From Enoplolaimus lenunculus (taxonomy: Eukaryota > Nematoda > Enoplea > Enoplida > Thoracostomopsidae): a stretch of DNA of 64,000 bases. The notes under the pieces are model-generated. The model saw only the letters and a program-made list of their open reading frames with translations. It ran no database searches and was not told where the DNA came from. The stretch spans positions 558,001-622,000 of the forward strand of contig JASANG010003752.1 of the NCBI GenBank assembly GCA_030248215.1, given 5' to 3'. Of the stretch, positions 31,925-44,548 are shown piece by piece; the first letter of the stretch is position 1, and the number at the start of each line of letters is the position of its first letter. Position numbers and translations under genes: made by a program.

Positions 31925-32095
31925 AGTCCATTTAAACATCAGGGGCGGAGCGTTTTTCTGTAGGACTAGAAAAGAGTAAGCTTAAGCTTTAGATTACTTT
32001 TTCGCTTGGCTTAGGCTTATGTTTAGGCTTAGGCTTAGGCTTAGGCTGATGAATTTGCTTATTATACTGTTCCTCTTTAGTTGTTTACATTGGCC
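31925..32095 (+). mobile_element. A3 hAT-like MITE
   Basis: AGTCCATTTAAACATCAGGGG to GTTTACATTGGCC; flanks GCCATACG/GCCATCCG (7 of 8). Confidence -1.
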
Positions 32096-32277
32096 GCCAT
32101 CCGCCATGACCCTAACGCAATAATCATTGTAGCGCAGAGTCTTTCCTTGCCAATGAAGTGATAAACTGTAACCGTAAAATCCCTTGAGCATTCAATAAGG
32201 CGTTTTTTACATCAGCTGAACTGATAATCAAATTGAATTGGGACAAAACTTTTACTAAAAACCGACACCAAATGTTC

Positions 32278-32479
32278 GGCCCATGTTACTTTATGGGGCG
32301 TCCAGGTTTCTAATGGGTCGATAAAAGTGTAGAATTAGATTCTATAATACATTTTTTGCTTATGTTTAGGCTTAAACTTAGGCTTAAGCTTAGAAATACG
32401 TTTTTGCAACGCTTAAGCTTAGGCTTAGGCTTAGGAATATGTTTAATGTACTGTTACGCCCCTTACAGTAACATTGGTC
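32278..32479 (+). mobile_element. A1 hAT-like MITE
   Basis: GGCCCATGTTACTTTATGGG to ACAGTAACATTGGTC; flanks AAATGTTC/AATTGTGC (6 of 8). Confidence -1.
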
Positions 32480-32788
32480 AATTGTGCCGTGAAGCTGTCA
32501 ACATTTTATGAAACTTAAATTTAAACACAAACTTGAAATTTGAATCAAGAGCGATACAGATGCATATATTTGTCTTGTTTTGAGTTTTCAAGAAACTTTA
32601 GTTTGAAAATGCCGCCCAGTTTTTGTGCTATCAAACGTAACCAGACAAGATGGAATTCTCATTTTTTGTAAAAAAAAAATAAAAAAATCTAAACCATCTT
32701 TTGAATAGTTATACCACTTGTACTCCCCACAACCTTTTGCGTCTAACCGCGTAACCCAAATCTTAAACCAAAACCTAAGACTAAGCCT
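32480..32788. other. Intergenic, nothing recognised
   Basis: No gene or repeat identified. Confidence -1.
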
Positions 32789-33086
32789 ATAGCCGTATTC
32801 CCACTCGAAAGTTCCTTCAACGAGAAATTATAGCTGCAACTTGCAGGATTAGATCGAGCAGTTGCAAGTGTTCACTGTAAATACTTACACGTACATATTG
32901 AAGCTGTGAGTTCTATCTACAAAGTTTGCACGCGTTGAATAGGGCTTAACGAAATATTGTACTAATTTAGCCAGGGTCTCGGTTAACCTTTGTACGCAAG
33001 CCAATTTCAATCTCGAACTAATATTCTTGCTGCGAAATTCCCATGTAAAAGTGTATTTTGCTTTTAGCACGCAAGTGTGAAAATTG
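32789..33086. mobile_element. Family E MITE remnants
   Basis: AGCCGTATTCCCACTCG at the left, an internal end TTTGCACGCGTTGAATAGGGC near 32926-32948 and another half to about 33086 (GCAAGTGTGAAAATTG). Confidence -1.
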
Positions 33087-33209
33087 AAAACTTTCTGATG
33101 TGTCCCTTTTTTGCTTTAGGACATGGGCCTTCAACTGATTAGCAGCGACCCTAAGCGGAAGTTATACGTCAAAGTCACAAATTTCAAAAACTGAGTAGAA
33201 AAAACATAC

Positions 33210-33458
33210 GGCCCATGTATAGGACAGGGTCGGATCATTTTCCGGCGGGGCTGTAATAGACTTAGTTTAAGCTTTACACTAACTTTTTTGCTTAGGCGTA
33301 GGCTTAGTAGGCTTAGGTTTATGCTTAGGCTTAGGCTTAGGCATAGGCTTAGCCTTAAGCTTAGGCTTTAGGCTTAGACTTAGGCATAGGCTTAGGCTTA
33401 GGCTTAGGCTCAAGAATATGCTTATACTACTGTTCCGGCCCTGTTCTACACATGGACC
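33210..33458 (+). mobile_element. A2 MITE with long TTAGGC arrays
   Basis: GGCCCATGTATAGGACAGGG to TTCTACACATGGACC; variant TTAGGC repeats fill about 33285-33415. Confidence -1.
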
Positions 33459-33799
33459 CAGCAATACTTCAACCCAGCTTAACACGTACGGAATGACATG
33501 ACCAGTTTGTAACAATATTTGAGTATTTGTTTCGTTTATGATGGTCTGGCTTTAGTTTTATATAAGTGAGACGCTTCAAAACGGGATATTGGCCATTTAA
33601 TGGTGGTTGGTTCCGTTGTTGTGGTCACTGTAGAACCGTCTGGGTTATGATTTGAAAACTTGGCACACAATGTGGGTTTCCTCAGTCACATTTGGCCAGT
33701 TTTAAAATTTAGGAAGGTTTTCACTTTCAATATGTGTTTGTAGTTTGCTGGCAGCATATAGGCGGCTAATATGATTGTTTTCATCACTATTGTTGCAGC
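33459..33799. other. Intergenic, nothing recognised
   Basis: No gene or repeat identified. Confidence -1.
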
Positions 33800-34026
33800 G
33801 ACCAACGTATAGAACACGGCCGTAACAGTAGTATAAACATATTCCAAAGCCTAAGCCTAAACGTATGAATGAGCTTATTTCTAAGCCTAAGCCTGACCGT
33901 ATGAATGAGCTTATATCTAAACACTAAGCCTAAGTCTAAGCTTAAGTAAAAAAATAATCTAAAGCTCATTCTTAACTCTTTTACATTCCTACTGAAAAAC
34001 GTTCCACCCTTGATCTTTACATGGGT
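33800..34026 (-). mobile_element. A2/A3 chimeric MITE
   Basis: GACCAACGTATAGAACACGG (A2-like) at the left and CACCCTTGATCTTTACATGGG (A3-like) at the right. It shows that the subfamilies recombine or share ancestry. Confidence -1.
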
Positions 34027-34120
34027 TGTGGCGGCGAACACCATAAAGGCGTAATGGGCAAGAGGATGAAGTTACGCCTGGGATATATGCTGCTAGGACA
34101 ACTTATTGAATTGTGTCTAG

Positions 34121-34318
34121 CAGGTTGCAACCGGAGGTGAAAAACACCGGAGCCGGAGCCGTAGCCGGAGGTCAACGAAACTTGCCGGAGCTGGAGCCGG
34201 AGGTGAGACGAAACTAGATAAATTTTACAAAATTGTGCAAAATTTTACTACTAAAATTGTCGTATTAACACCAGCAAAAATTCTACCGGAGCGGAGCCGG
34301 AGGCTCCGTTGTACCCTG
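34121..34318 (+). mobile_element. Family B hAT-like MITE
   Basis: CAGGTTGCAACCGGAGG to CTCCGTTGTACCCTG, flanks GTGTCTAG/GTTTCTAG (7 of 8); internally deleted relative to 8799-9123. Confidence -1.
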
Positions 34319-35389
34319 GTTTCTAGCGTTTGACTTTTTTCTGACCAAGGTCCAGTATTCTGCCGGGGTCCATGGCGAACGTTGACCACGACGTAAGATT
34401 TACATTGTTCACAAATCCGAAACAATGGAACAAATTTAAATTTCAACGTGGAATGGTGTGTCTTTTTCGGGATCATTTCTGGCTGACAACAGCCACATCT
34501 AATTTGATGAGTTATATTAACTGTACAAACTTTTCCAGATACAAAAAAATCAATTTATATTTGTCGCTAAGCGGCTGGATTACGCAGAATCCGTACTGAT
34601 GCTTGCTGCTAGCTTCAGCGAATGATAACTTTAATTTTATCATAAAATACAAAGTAGCGTAAACATTAAGAATATTAGTTTTCACAGCCAACGGTAAATT
34701 GTTTGACAATTCGTACGACTTCTAATTATTTAACTCCTCCAAAGCTAGGTCGCTACCGAGTTATAGCTGTTTTTTTTCAGTTTTAACGGGCTATAAGCGT
34801 ATTCCTAAGCCTATACTTCAATTTGGCCCGTCCTATTAAAACATTAAACCAACAATAACTCGTTCACTTCGAGGCTGCCATTTCACTTTACTTTTTACAT
34901 GATGGTTAGGTATTTAAGAATCAATAATTCCGTTAAAATATATAACTTGACTCTAACAATTATTAAAGTAATTATCACGTTAAACTACTGTATTTTAAAT
35001 TTTGTACGCGAATTCAATTCAAACTGATGTACCAGAAAACATTAATATTGCGGCGTAGTACACTTTAGGCAAACAAACTCGTTTTGTAAATATATAATTT
35101 CAATTTTTATCGGAAAAAATTCGAATTTTTACGACCTGAAATATTTTTTTCAAGCTTGGACCCGTATTTGGTTCAGCCGCATGCACTAAAATTAGTCTGG
35201 TCAGATCGAATTAAATTGTTTTGCAAGCACACACTTGAAGACCTTTATGCATCAAGCTTAACATGTCACATTCTTGACATTTTATCTTAATGAGTTTATT
35301 GAGGTACCTATCATGTTTGTGTGGCATAATCAAATGTGCATCTTGTGGTTATAATAAGGCGGCTCATGGTGGTAACTGCGGAACGGCGA
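34319..35389. other. Intergenic; small A-like fragment
   Basis: No gene. GCTATAAGCGTATTCCTAAGCC near 34785-34815 is an A-family scrap. Confidence -1.
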
Positions 35390-35547
35390 CGGGCCCGTAG
35401 TCAAGGGGGGCCAGGGGGGCTCAGCCCACCTGGATAAATTTTGACCCCCCGTAGAGAATTTTCAACCTTGTTTCATTAAAAACCCTTGAATGCCCCTCCT
35501 GAAAGATTTTTAGTCCCACCTAGCAAGGTGAGCTGGCTGCTGGCATG
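35390..35547 (-). mobile_element. Family G MITE
   Basis: CGGGCCCGTAGTCAAGGGG to TAGCAAGGTGAGCTGGCTGC. Confidence -1.
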
Positions 35548-35970
35548 TGTAGATTGTGGTCATACCAAGGCGGTGCATGGCGGTATAACTACGAAAAAGC
35601 GAGAAAAGAACGACGAAAATATTTAATACTGCTGGTTGAAAATTATATCGGCAGCATTAATAGAATTCTATGTTAATATTTATTTTCTTATAACTAAGGC
35701 AAATCATCCTACATCGTCTGCTATTAATTCCTGGAAGCGTGCATGAGGGTGTGGCGCATAAAGATTGATAATATTTTGTAAATTTTAGTACAAAAATCTA
35801 ACCATTAAAAACAAAATCTTTAACTGAATCTGGTACTTAATTCGGTGTGTGATTGTTTTACAGCTGCTAAGTATCAGTCCTGTTTTGTGTGCTCTCCGGA
35901 TCCGACTGCGGCGTCGTCAACGTTAGTTGACTTATGGTTCCGGATCCGGGTTCTGTACGCTTCGATATAA
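35548..35970. other. Intergenic, nothing recognised
   Basis: No gene or repeat identified; a CCGGATCCG-rich patch near 35895-35950 may be a transposon scrap. Confidence -1.
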
Positions 35971-36437
35971 CCCCTATATCTTTGGATTGAGTTCTACAAC
36001 AAATTAAGGCTTTAGCACATTTCTCTCATAACCTCAGCCTAAACCGAAGCCAGAACCCAAACTTAGGCTAAAGTTTAAGCTTAATATAATGCCCAAGATT
36101 ATACTAACATCTGCAAATTTCGAAGACTGCGAGGAAAATGTATATATGTGACACAAAATTAATACTGTAAGAAATTGTGATACTATATTGCAATATAAAT
36201 TTGCTTTCGCTATCTTTGGGTTGTGATTTATAACAAACTAAGGCTTTAGCACATTTCCCTCACAAGCTCAGCCTAAACTGAAGCCAGAACCCAAACTTAG
36301 GCCAAAGTTTAAGCTTAATATAGAGTCCAATGCTTAAATCTGCAAATTTGCGGGAAAAATGTGTGAGACACAAAATTAATACTGTAAAGAAATTGTGATA
36401 CTATATTAACAATATAAATTTGCTTTTACTTATAGGC
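35971..36437 (+). repeat. Tandem duplication, two ~225-bp units
   Basis: Both units contain TTAAGGCTTTAGCACATTTC-like sequence, GCCAGAACCCAAACTTAGGC, AAGTTTAAGCTTAATATA and GAAATTGTGATACTATATT, at about 35971-36205 and 36206-36437. Confidence -1.
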
Positions 36438-36866
36438 AAAATACGTCGTTTGTGCGCATTTTGGACACCAGTACTTAACAATGATTGACGATGCAGAGAA
36501 AACGCGGCTTAGCGGGGTGTATACCTACTCTACCAGAGTGACATCAGTAGTGTTTTTGAGCAGTGACAGATCCAGAAATTACTAAAATGAGGGTGCGCGT
36601 GCGAGAGACATAATTGTTAAAAAAGTTCACTAGTGACGCGAAAGAGCAGCCTAATTCTATTGCAGTGGTATACTTTATTATAAAATGTTAGCTTTGATCT
36701 CAGATGGGGGCTCTAAGTGGGCGTGGACCCCTATGAATTCGGCAGTGTTTTTGATGCTTCAAAACCTATATACCAATAGAAGCTTTAATATGTTGTAGTT
36801 TTTGTGTGCATTAGAATTATTAAAATTAAGGTCGGCGGTGTTAGTAAACAACCTATATTCAAGGCG
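36438..36866. other. Intergenic, nothing recognised
   Basis: No gene; CAGTGACAGATCCAG near 36560 may be a transposon end. Confidence -1.
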
Positions 36867-37078
36867 CTTATTCTCAAATGTGTGTAGCACCTATCACCAG
36901 TTGGTAATACGTATTGTGACTTTCGAACCAGTGAATGCTGAGGCTCAAAATTCAGAACATTGTTTGCATGTCCATTGCTCTACTCCTGTACTAGTTTTCA
37001 ATTTAACAACTGCAATAGTTAATGAGTTTGACAACCTATTACTAACTGATGATAGTTGCTATACACTATGGGCTCAGG
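36867..37078. mobile_element. Family D MITE
   Basis: TTCTCAAATGTGTGTAGCACC to AACTGATGATAGTTGCTATAC; the interior resembles 49207-49419. Confidence -1.
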
Positions 37079-37801
37079 GCTTAGCCAAGATTTCATTTGA
37101 GCTGGGTGGAGCACAGTGAGGAAGGAATTAATATAAGCTAATAGATATATAGTTTTTGAAATTTCTCATATACTGCGTCAAATGCTGGACGTTATATAAG
37201 CGAAATTAAGCCTGGTAATTGTTTTTCAGTTTAATATTATCATGAGCGTTGAAACCTAAAAATTAGTTTTGATTTTGGAATCCGAAAAATATCATAAGAT
37301 GCATGGTATGGAAAGGATACGAAGATATACTCATTCGCTAAATTTTTGGAAAAATGACAAAAAACACTTTTGTTGGTATTAATAGATTAATCTGCTACAC
37401 TCTTAAGTTGAAAAAACGTTTTGCCCTCCCGAAATGAAGTCACGGTTATACGTTTCATGGCATTTGTACTCCGTTTTGCACTGTAGGAAGTAGAGTTGGG
37501 TTATTTTAATTTGAAACAGTAAGCGTACCTGTGGATCCAAGGAGGGTCGACCCAAACCCCTTAAAATAACATGAATCAGAACCAATGTTTTGTATTAAAT
37601 TTTTGTGCAAAATTGTGGTTGGTTTCTCGTTCTCGAGTGTTTTCATTATATGTCACTTCGCCTCTTCCGTCTGAAACTTCTGGATCCGCCGCTGAATGCG
37701 CATTAGCATCGCGGTGCGGATTGTGGGGCTCCGTGCGACCAATCAAAACTGTTTTGTTTAACCTGACACTTTGTACAATCCGTGCTAACAGTGATGAAAA
37801 T
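37079..37801. other. Intergenic, nothing recognised
   Basis: No gene. A short open frame from 37571 runs into the B element and is not protein-like. Confidence -1.
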
Positions 37802-38109
37802 CATGGTACAACCGTAGGTTTACTTTCGGTTCCGGCAGAACACAAACCGTTGTCTCCGGTGGAATTTTTACAGGAGGTTGCGGCAATAACGATACTGAAC
37901 CTATTCGCACTTTAGTGAAAGTAGCGGAGTCTGTTTGTAATTTTGGCGCAACTCAGAAAGCTGTTTTGTTGGCAAGAGTTATGGACATTATTTCCAAAAC
38001 TAGCAAACCTAAAAACATTTGTATCTTCTGATTTTGCTTGACGTCCGGCTTTGGTTCCGCGCTGCGGTTCCATCTCATCTCTGGTATTTTTACCTCCCGT
38101 TACACCTTA
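37802..38109 (-). mobile_element. Family B MITE, diverged
   Basis: CATGGTACAACCGTAGG to CCCGTTACACCTTA; flanks ATGAAAAT/ACGCAAAT (6 of 8). Confidence -1.
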
Positions 38110-38763
38110 ACGCAAATATGTAAATGTAACCACCGAACACGCCACAGATAAGTAAAATTCTAAAATACCAAAACTCAGCCAACTGGTGAAACATTTAAAT
38201 ATTTGCCAAAATTAACGAAATTTCCGCTGGTTCCTACCAAAAGACACACAAGCCACATGTTTTCTGTTTCTGTTATGTTTTATACGCCAACATTATTATG
38301 CAACATCCTAGCAGAACAACTATAATTCAGGCTGTATTTCCAACTGAATCAGAGTACAACACATATTGGGTCGAAATAATGATGCTTTTATGTAAAATCA
38401 CAAATGTAATATTTAAATATATTCCTCAACGCAGCCTTATTTGTCATTTGATATTTATGAGCGGATCAGTATTACTAAGCCTATGACTCGTTTCTTTAAC
38501 GTTTCGTTTGAAATCTATAAGCGCATATTGTAATATTGTGTTAAATAAATCCGCTAATTGCTTGTTTAGCGTATTTATGTTGCACGGCTATTGAAATAAA
38601 GTACGATAGCAGATTTCACTACCTTTGTAGTATTTAGCAGCAGCGTCCTTGTCTGTGAAATAAGAAGTCAATACGACATCGGTAAATTTTTTTATAGAAG
38701 TTAACCCTGATTTCCCAAAACCGTGGCTGTGAGCCCTGTTTAATAGGCCAATTACTCTAATTA
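38110..38763. other. Intergenic, nothing recognised
   Basis: AT-rich, no coding signal. Confidence -1.
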
Positions 38764-38770
38764 GTAATAA

Positions 38771-39102
38771 CAAGAGTGGATGATAAGATAACATAACAAG
38801 AGTGTGCAACAGGGTGCATTCTGTGTACAAAAGAATGTAACCAGCGCACGTTGCGTTTTTGGCCGACCCTCCCCCGCTTATTTAGAGCGGGGGGTTGAAA
38901 TTTGCACAGAGACAGAAAGACATAATACGCAATGCCAAAAAGTGCTCCGTACACAGTATAAAACCTGCAGAATGTTGTATCATGGACATCGACCCTCCCT
39001 CGAAGTAAGGGAGGTACGGCAAAAATGCAACGTGTGGTGGTACTTTTTGTGCCGTGTGAAATCCGACTCTTGCACACTCTTGTCCGTGATCATCCACTCT
39101 TG
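38771..39102. mobile_element. Family F MITE with perfect 7-bp duplication
   Basis: CAAGAGTGGATGATAAGATAA to CGTGATCATCCACTCTTG, flanked by GTAATAA at 38764-38770 and 39103-39109. Inner TTGGCCGACCCTCCCC and its inverted partner GAGGTACGGCAAAAATG complete the fold-back. Confidence -1.
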
Positions 39103-39194
39103 GTAATAACTAATATTTCTTTTTGGTATTATGCTAACTTTATGTTAGTATTAATATACCAAAGACAAATATTCGTCATATAATATGCCGGATC

Positions 39195-39525
39195 TGTCAG
39201 AGCCAGAGTCACAGTTCAATTGAAGGTCAGCTTCCGGTTGCGTTAGAAAAGTCATTTCCGTGTGTCGTAAGTTTTGCCAGAGTTTTCCGCTATTTCCGTT
39301 GCGAAATTTATCATATTTTGATCAAAGTCGTATGGTTTTTTTAATTTGAAATTTTGTCGCAATTTTAAAACTTATATCCCTGATGAGAAAGATAATTTAA
39401 AAACAAATTTTTGACACCGTTTTACAAATTATTGTTAAAATTAGCAAATTCAACATCATTTCAATCAACTGGTGGATCCGGCAAATTTTTGTTGACCTAC
39501 CGGCTTTTGCGTAACACTTTTTGCA
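39195..39525 (-). mobile_element. Degenerate family B element
   Basis: CAGCTTCCGGTTGCGTTAG, an AT-rich core, then GTTGACCTACCGGCTTTTGC; ends not resolved. Confidence -1.
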
Positions 39526-40254
39526 CCGATTAGACTTTGGTCTGATCACAGAAAATTTGACTCAGAGGATTTCTTAATGTTCAGAATGAAATGGATTGGT
39601 GATGCCTAATGATGAGATGCAAGTAGCTTTCGTTTACACAACACGCGCTGGTTTTGTGTAAAATAGAAATGTTTTGAATATCAGGTTCATAAAATTGACA
39701 CCTTTAGGCAAACACAGTATATGATGAATAATTGATTTTTGTCTGACCTAAACCTATTCGAATAGGCTGCGTCTGGCAAGTATATCGCCAACTGCATTTA
39801 GCACCTGCGTCCCGAGGTTCTGGTTTCCTAGCCAGTAGACAAACTGTTCATTTTGATATATTTCATTATTCAGAAATGTCCTAATTTACGCTTATTGTGA
39901 GCTGCGAATCGAACCCGGAAACGGTATTATTTATGCGACCGCAGTATCATGGGGGTGTAGCCAGAATTTGGTATCTGGAGCGTATAACCTCATGTAAGAG
40001 ATTGTTTGCAAGCGAGCATAAGGAACAAATGAATTTTTAAATCGGTAAAGGCGGTTTTTTTACTTGCGTTTCGTTATAAATTATGCAAGGTGATGTTTCA
40101 TATCGCCTCGTTGTGCACGATACTGGTGTTAGCGTTAACTTTGACGACATTAAATTATGTGGATTATTAGGAATTTTAATATGAAAAATTGGTTGTCGCA
40201 CATCAAACAAAATACAACTTTTTTAAATCGCTTAAAAGAACTGTTGAAAATGTA
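39526..40254. other. Intergenic; tRNA-like motif
   Basis: No gene. GCGAATCGAACCCGGAAACGG at about 39905 is a B-box-like motif on the minus strand without a full cloverleaf. Confidence -1.
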
Positions 40255-40443
40255 GGCCAATGTAAAGAACAGGGGCTGAACAATATTATATGCATATTCC
40301 AATGCCAAAGCCTAAGCCTAAGCGTAAGCATGAGCACATTCCTAAGCCTAAGCCAAGGCCAAGCAAAAAATTAGTCTAAACCTTAAGCTTACTCTTTTCT
40401 AGTCTCACAGAAACGCGTTCCGCCCCTGATCTTTACATGGGCC
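40255..40443 (-). mobile_element. A3 hAT-like MITE
   Basis: GGCCAATGTAAAGAACAGGG to GATCTTTACATGGGCC; flanks AAAATGTA/AAAATCTG (6 of 8). Confidence -1.
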
Positions 40444-40614
40444 AAAATCTGTACCTTATATTTCCAATAAACATTCAGCGAGTTTCGATGTCATGTCAAA
40501 ATAAATATCTTTGCAAATTGCACACCATGTTTTACAAATGATTCTCAACACAAATCACAACTCGATTGTATAACATCGCAACTGTATTTAGAAATTAAAA
40601 CTTTAATAAATTCT

Positions 40615-40960
40615 AGAAAAAAATTTAGAATGAAGTTTCTACTGTTCCCAGTTGAAAAACATCCTAAAAACGCCTTTCACAAAAAATCTCAAAACACAGG
40701 TGACCCCCAAAACGGTTCCGTGGCTGCACGCTCGACTGTAATGTGGATTAAATTTGACAACCTTATGGCTTGAACCACAAACTTCAATTTAGTATTAGAA
40801 AAAACGAAATTTCTATTATTCCCAGTTGAAAAAACATTCTAAAAACGCAAAAAATCTCAAAACACAGGTGATCCATAAACGGTTCCGCGGCTTACGCCCT
40901 CGAGTGTGATATAGATTAATTCTGACAACCTTACGGCTAAACCACTAACTTTAATTTGTA
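40615..40960 (+). repeat. Tandem duplication, two ~170-bp units
   Basis: CCCAGTTGAAAAACATCCTA, CAAAACACAGGTGA, ACGGTTCCG and TGACAACCTTA recur in order at about 40615-40798 and 40799-40960. Confidence -1.
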
Positions 40961-41463
40961 TAATCCTGTCTATCCTCGATGCGTATAGTATATATTTTAG
41001 TGCAAATTTTAATTAGATTTGTATCCGGTATGCATTTTAGCATTTTGTTTAAATATTTTCGTGTTTTAGACATATGAAATACTGTAAACAAAATTCAGGC
41101 AGTGTTTAACGATGCATTAAGCAACAGCAACAATATTACAAATTGCAATCAAGTATTTCGACAAGTTGTAGAGAACATCGAAATACGCTATCATCTGAAT
41201 TTGTAATATGACCTCCATCCCCCGCCTCTGTGTCTAGTCTTGCTCTGTTTCCATAAATTGGCTGATATTTTAGATATTTTAGTGTTTTACATGGTCTGGA
41301 GTGTAGATTGAATCTAAATTGTATAGCGATTTATTTAAATTCTCAATGTTGTCATATATTTTTGTCTAAAAATTTTATTTCTGAAAATAAAAATACGCAG
41401 TAAAATTTTCTATTCTTTTATTTTCAACAGTTCGGATCATGCAAACTTTTCTATCAATTCAAC
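40961..41463. other. Intergenic, nothing recognised
   Basis: AT-rich, no coding signal. Confidence -1.
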
Positions 41464-41847
41464 AGCAAGTGTAAAGATAAAGGATCGGAACGTTTTTCTA
41501 CGGGACTGCAATGCTTAAACTTTAGACCAAATTTTTTGCTTAGGTACAAGCTCATTTTTACGTTTATGCTTTGGCTTATGCTTGTTGGATCAACACGGTC
41601 CGCAGGATTCCTGTTCGAAATTTTGCTCAATGTCAGTATTTAACCACGCTGAGAACCAAATCTGTCCAAACTTGCGCTCGAGTCAAGCGTGCTACCACTA
41701 CGCATTGTGGTCATTGCAATAACTTCATATATGTGAACACATCTATTAAAAACTTTTTTGCTTTACATACACTTTCGTGAACATATATCGACAAGGCATA
41801 CGAATATGCTTATACTACTATTACGGCCCTGTTCTATACATTGACCC
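41464..41847 (+). mobile_element. A3 MITE split by a tRNA-derived SINE
   Basis: AGCAAGTGTAAAGATAAAGG at the left, TTCTATACATTGACC at the right, flanks AATTCAAC/CATTCAAC (7 of 8). About 180 bp of foreign sequence (41598-41780) interrupts it. Confidence -1.
41598..41780 (-). repeat. tRNA-derived SINE-like insertion
   Basis: Minus strand: TGCGTAGTGGTAGCACGCTT (A-box region) and GACTCGAGCGCAAG, homologous to the copy near 51700. The shared 5' extension, ATATATGAAGTTATTGCAATG on the minus strand, shows it is a repeat, not a lone tRNA. Confidence -1.
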
Positions 41848-43416
41848 ATTCAACTGCGGAGGGTGTGAAAATTTAACTTGATGCAATTAGGAAGAAAATT
41901 TGCTCATGTCCTAAGGGAAACCAAAACATTACTTGATCCAAAGCTTTCACTGGTAATTATATGGAGGATCCTAGATCCGTATTAAGTACTGAACGTAACG
42001 TTTGATGTTCGCTGGCAATTAATCACATCCCACACCGTAGCGGGGTAGGTCAAATGCAAAAGTTGATAAATTTCCAAACGCTCAATTTGCTAATTTTAAA
42101 GTTACAAGACCAGCTCAAAGAAATTTTTTGACCCTTTGTGCCGTTCTACTGGATTGATTGTTGGATGTTGATTTGTGTAATATTGGCCAAAATGCTACAT
42201 TCTACTGGTGTCGTTTAAATTCATTTTGTTCAGATTCGCTTTCAAAACAAACATTTTTGCCGTTGTTGCGCTACGTTTATTGTGAAATTTCAATTTTGCA
42301 GCACCGTTCTTCGGATTGCATATAATTCCAGTGGTGATGTATATCCGTCGGTAGGAGAACCGGTACCGAAAAACGAGTAAAATATTGGTTCTTGAAACAA
42401 AATTGGCTGATCGTTCACGATGAACCAGAAATGCAGCACTCTTTACGTGACATCAAGAATTCGAATTGGGGGGGTCACAGCCGCCCACTCGTTACGCCCG
42501 TGACCAATTCACGTTTCATTTGGTGTGTGTGCAACTGGTGTTAGCCTGCACAGTATGAATCTAATAAATCGCATTGGTTGAGCAAATAGTACCCTCAATC
42601 AAGGGCGTAGCTATGGGGGTTTTCGAGTCAAAGCCTGCTTTAGGAATTTGTGTGGATTGGATATTATATATACTTTATCTGTTAGTAACGCCAGAAACTC
42701 TCTTCAAAATATCTATAGAACGTATTAAATCATCCCCTTTTCAAAATGATGGCTATGCCCCGTGCCCCCATTTAGGTTTTGTGGTGAAGGGTAGGACAGC
42801 GTGGGCCAGTGTCGAATTAATATTCGCTATTCGCTTGCAGTCACGAATTATAATTAAATCTCTTGAGGGATTTCTGTGGCCACGTTATGTCTGCGGAGTT
42901 GCTTCGCAATGAAACTGTTGAAGCCATTTTACACACCGGTTGACGCAAAACGGTGCAAAGCTAACGTAAACAGAGGGTGGATTCAGAAAATTCTGGCAAA
43001 AATGCAGTGGGAATACCAAAAAAACTGACGAGTGAAACAAGCAAAAAGCCAAAAGTAATTTTATTGCTAAATTTTACAACAAAATTATGGATTTGGTTAC
43101 ATTTGGGAAAGTCGTGGCTTGGGCGGCGCTGACACGCCGTGGATCCGCCAATAATCCCGGAGTATACTAGCTATGTCAGTTTAAAACGGGTAATGATTTT
43201 TATTTTAGTTTGTGAAAATTGACTTCGCTTTAACCGATTGGAATTGAACTTATTTTCATTACGTTTTAGGTTGGTTTTGCGGGCAGATTCACAAAATAAT
43301 CAGGGATATGCAACTAAAAATAATGGGCGGAGACAGTAATTATGGAAACTGTCTACAAGTGTAAGCTTTGAGTGCTAAAAACTACAGTCTATTTCAATGT
43401 TTAAATATCTTCTTAG
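41848..43416. other. Intergenic, nothing recognised
   Basis: No gene. GGGCGTAGCTATGGGGGTT near 42603 and TATGCCCCGTGCCCCC near 42754 suggest a decayed element of about 170 bp. Confidence -1.
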
Positions 43417-43500
43417 AGACCAGTAGCCAGCTGAACATGCTTAATAGAAGGTAGGTGTCTAAAAAATTTTCAAGAGCGCATGCAAGATTTTCAGAGACCT
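43417..43500 (+). mobile_element. Family G 5' fragment
   Basis: GACCAGTAGCCAGCTGAAC...AAAAAATTTTCAAGAG. Confidence -1.
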
Positions 43501-44548
43501 ATTTTAATTCATTCAACGTTTCGTAAATTTTTAAATGATCCACAAAATTATTCTAAAGTCTTCAAAACGTGCTTTTCCTAGGCTTTTCTTTAAATTTCGC
43601 AAGTAGGTTCTCGTAAGATGCAGTAGAATAACCTTTATAACAAATGAATACTGCTAAAACCGAATCCACCGAACACAAGAACACAATTTTAATTTATGCG
43701 CCCGTTCCTCACCGACTTTCATTTTAAGGCTTAATTCAGCAGCCGGTGATGCGTTTACTAATTTGTAAAACGCAAATTCGTTCGCATGTAAATGCGTCCA
43801 ATCGTCACGTAAAGAAGTGATGTCACGCACACGTAAAGCGACGCTTGCAAAGATGTATAATTGATCCCAATGCAACCACATGGTGCACTATTTAACCCGT
43901 ATTACAATTTTAAGCATGGTTGCTTCTACATGTTAAGGTTTTCGAATTGTCGCAACGAGGGAACAGAGGCTTTGTTTAGAGGGGGCACTGGTTCGAGCAC
44001 ACTGAAGCATATGTTTTGAAATTAAGCTTTAGCTTTTATAGACGGTAGCTATATTTTAAAATAACTAAATTTCACTTGTCGTAGTTGTTTATTGGGCCAC
44101 CCCGGCTGTGCCCCCCCCAACAGCATCTCGACAAAAATTATATAGCAATTTTGTGACAATAGTTCGTGGTTTGTGTATGGGTCAAAAGTAAGTTTATTAC
44201 CTGTGAAGTTTTGCCCCCCCCCCTTTTTAGATCCTGGATCCGCCACTGTTCACCAGTTTTAGGTTGTGTAATCGTACCGAGTATAAGCCTTTATATTGGT
44301 TTATGGTCCACTTAATGGATGAACCAAGTATACCGAAACACACATCATACGTATTTATTATATTTTAATTTCCATATTTACACTCTATTTTCGATCGGTT
44401 TGAACATTGCACTAGTTTGTTTTTAAGTAATTTCTTCATTTAATTTTTACACTTTTTATGAAACCTATAAATTAAAAATGTAATATTTACTTGTATAACC
44501 TATTTACAGTGGATTTAACGAAACAAACATTAAAGTTCTGTGTGAGCT
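43501..44548. other. Intergenic; decayed element end
   Basis: No gene. A C tract then TTTTTAGATCCTGGATCCGC at 44215-44246 is a probable transposon terminus; its partner may be near 44090. Confidence -1.

Noticed and set aside
33285-33415. True telomeric DNA (TTAGGC)
   Set aside because: The arrays are short, degenerate and always inside MITE ends; nothing suggests a chromosome end here.
42574-42912. 112-residue plus-strand open frame
   Set aside because: Overlaps a decayed element with CCCC-rich ends; no recognisable domain and no splice support.
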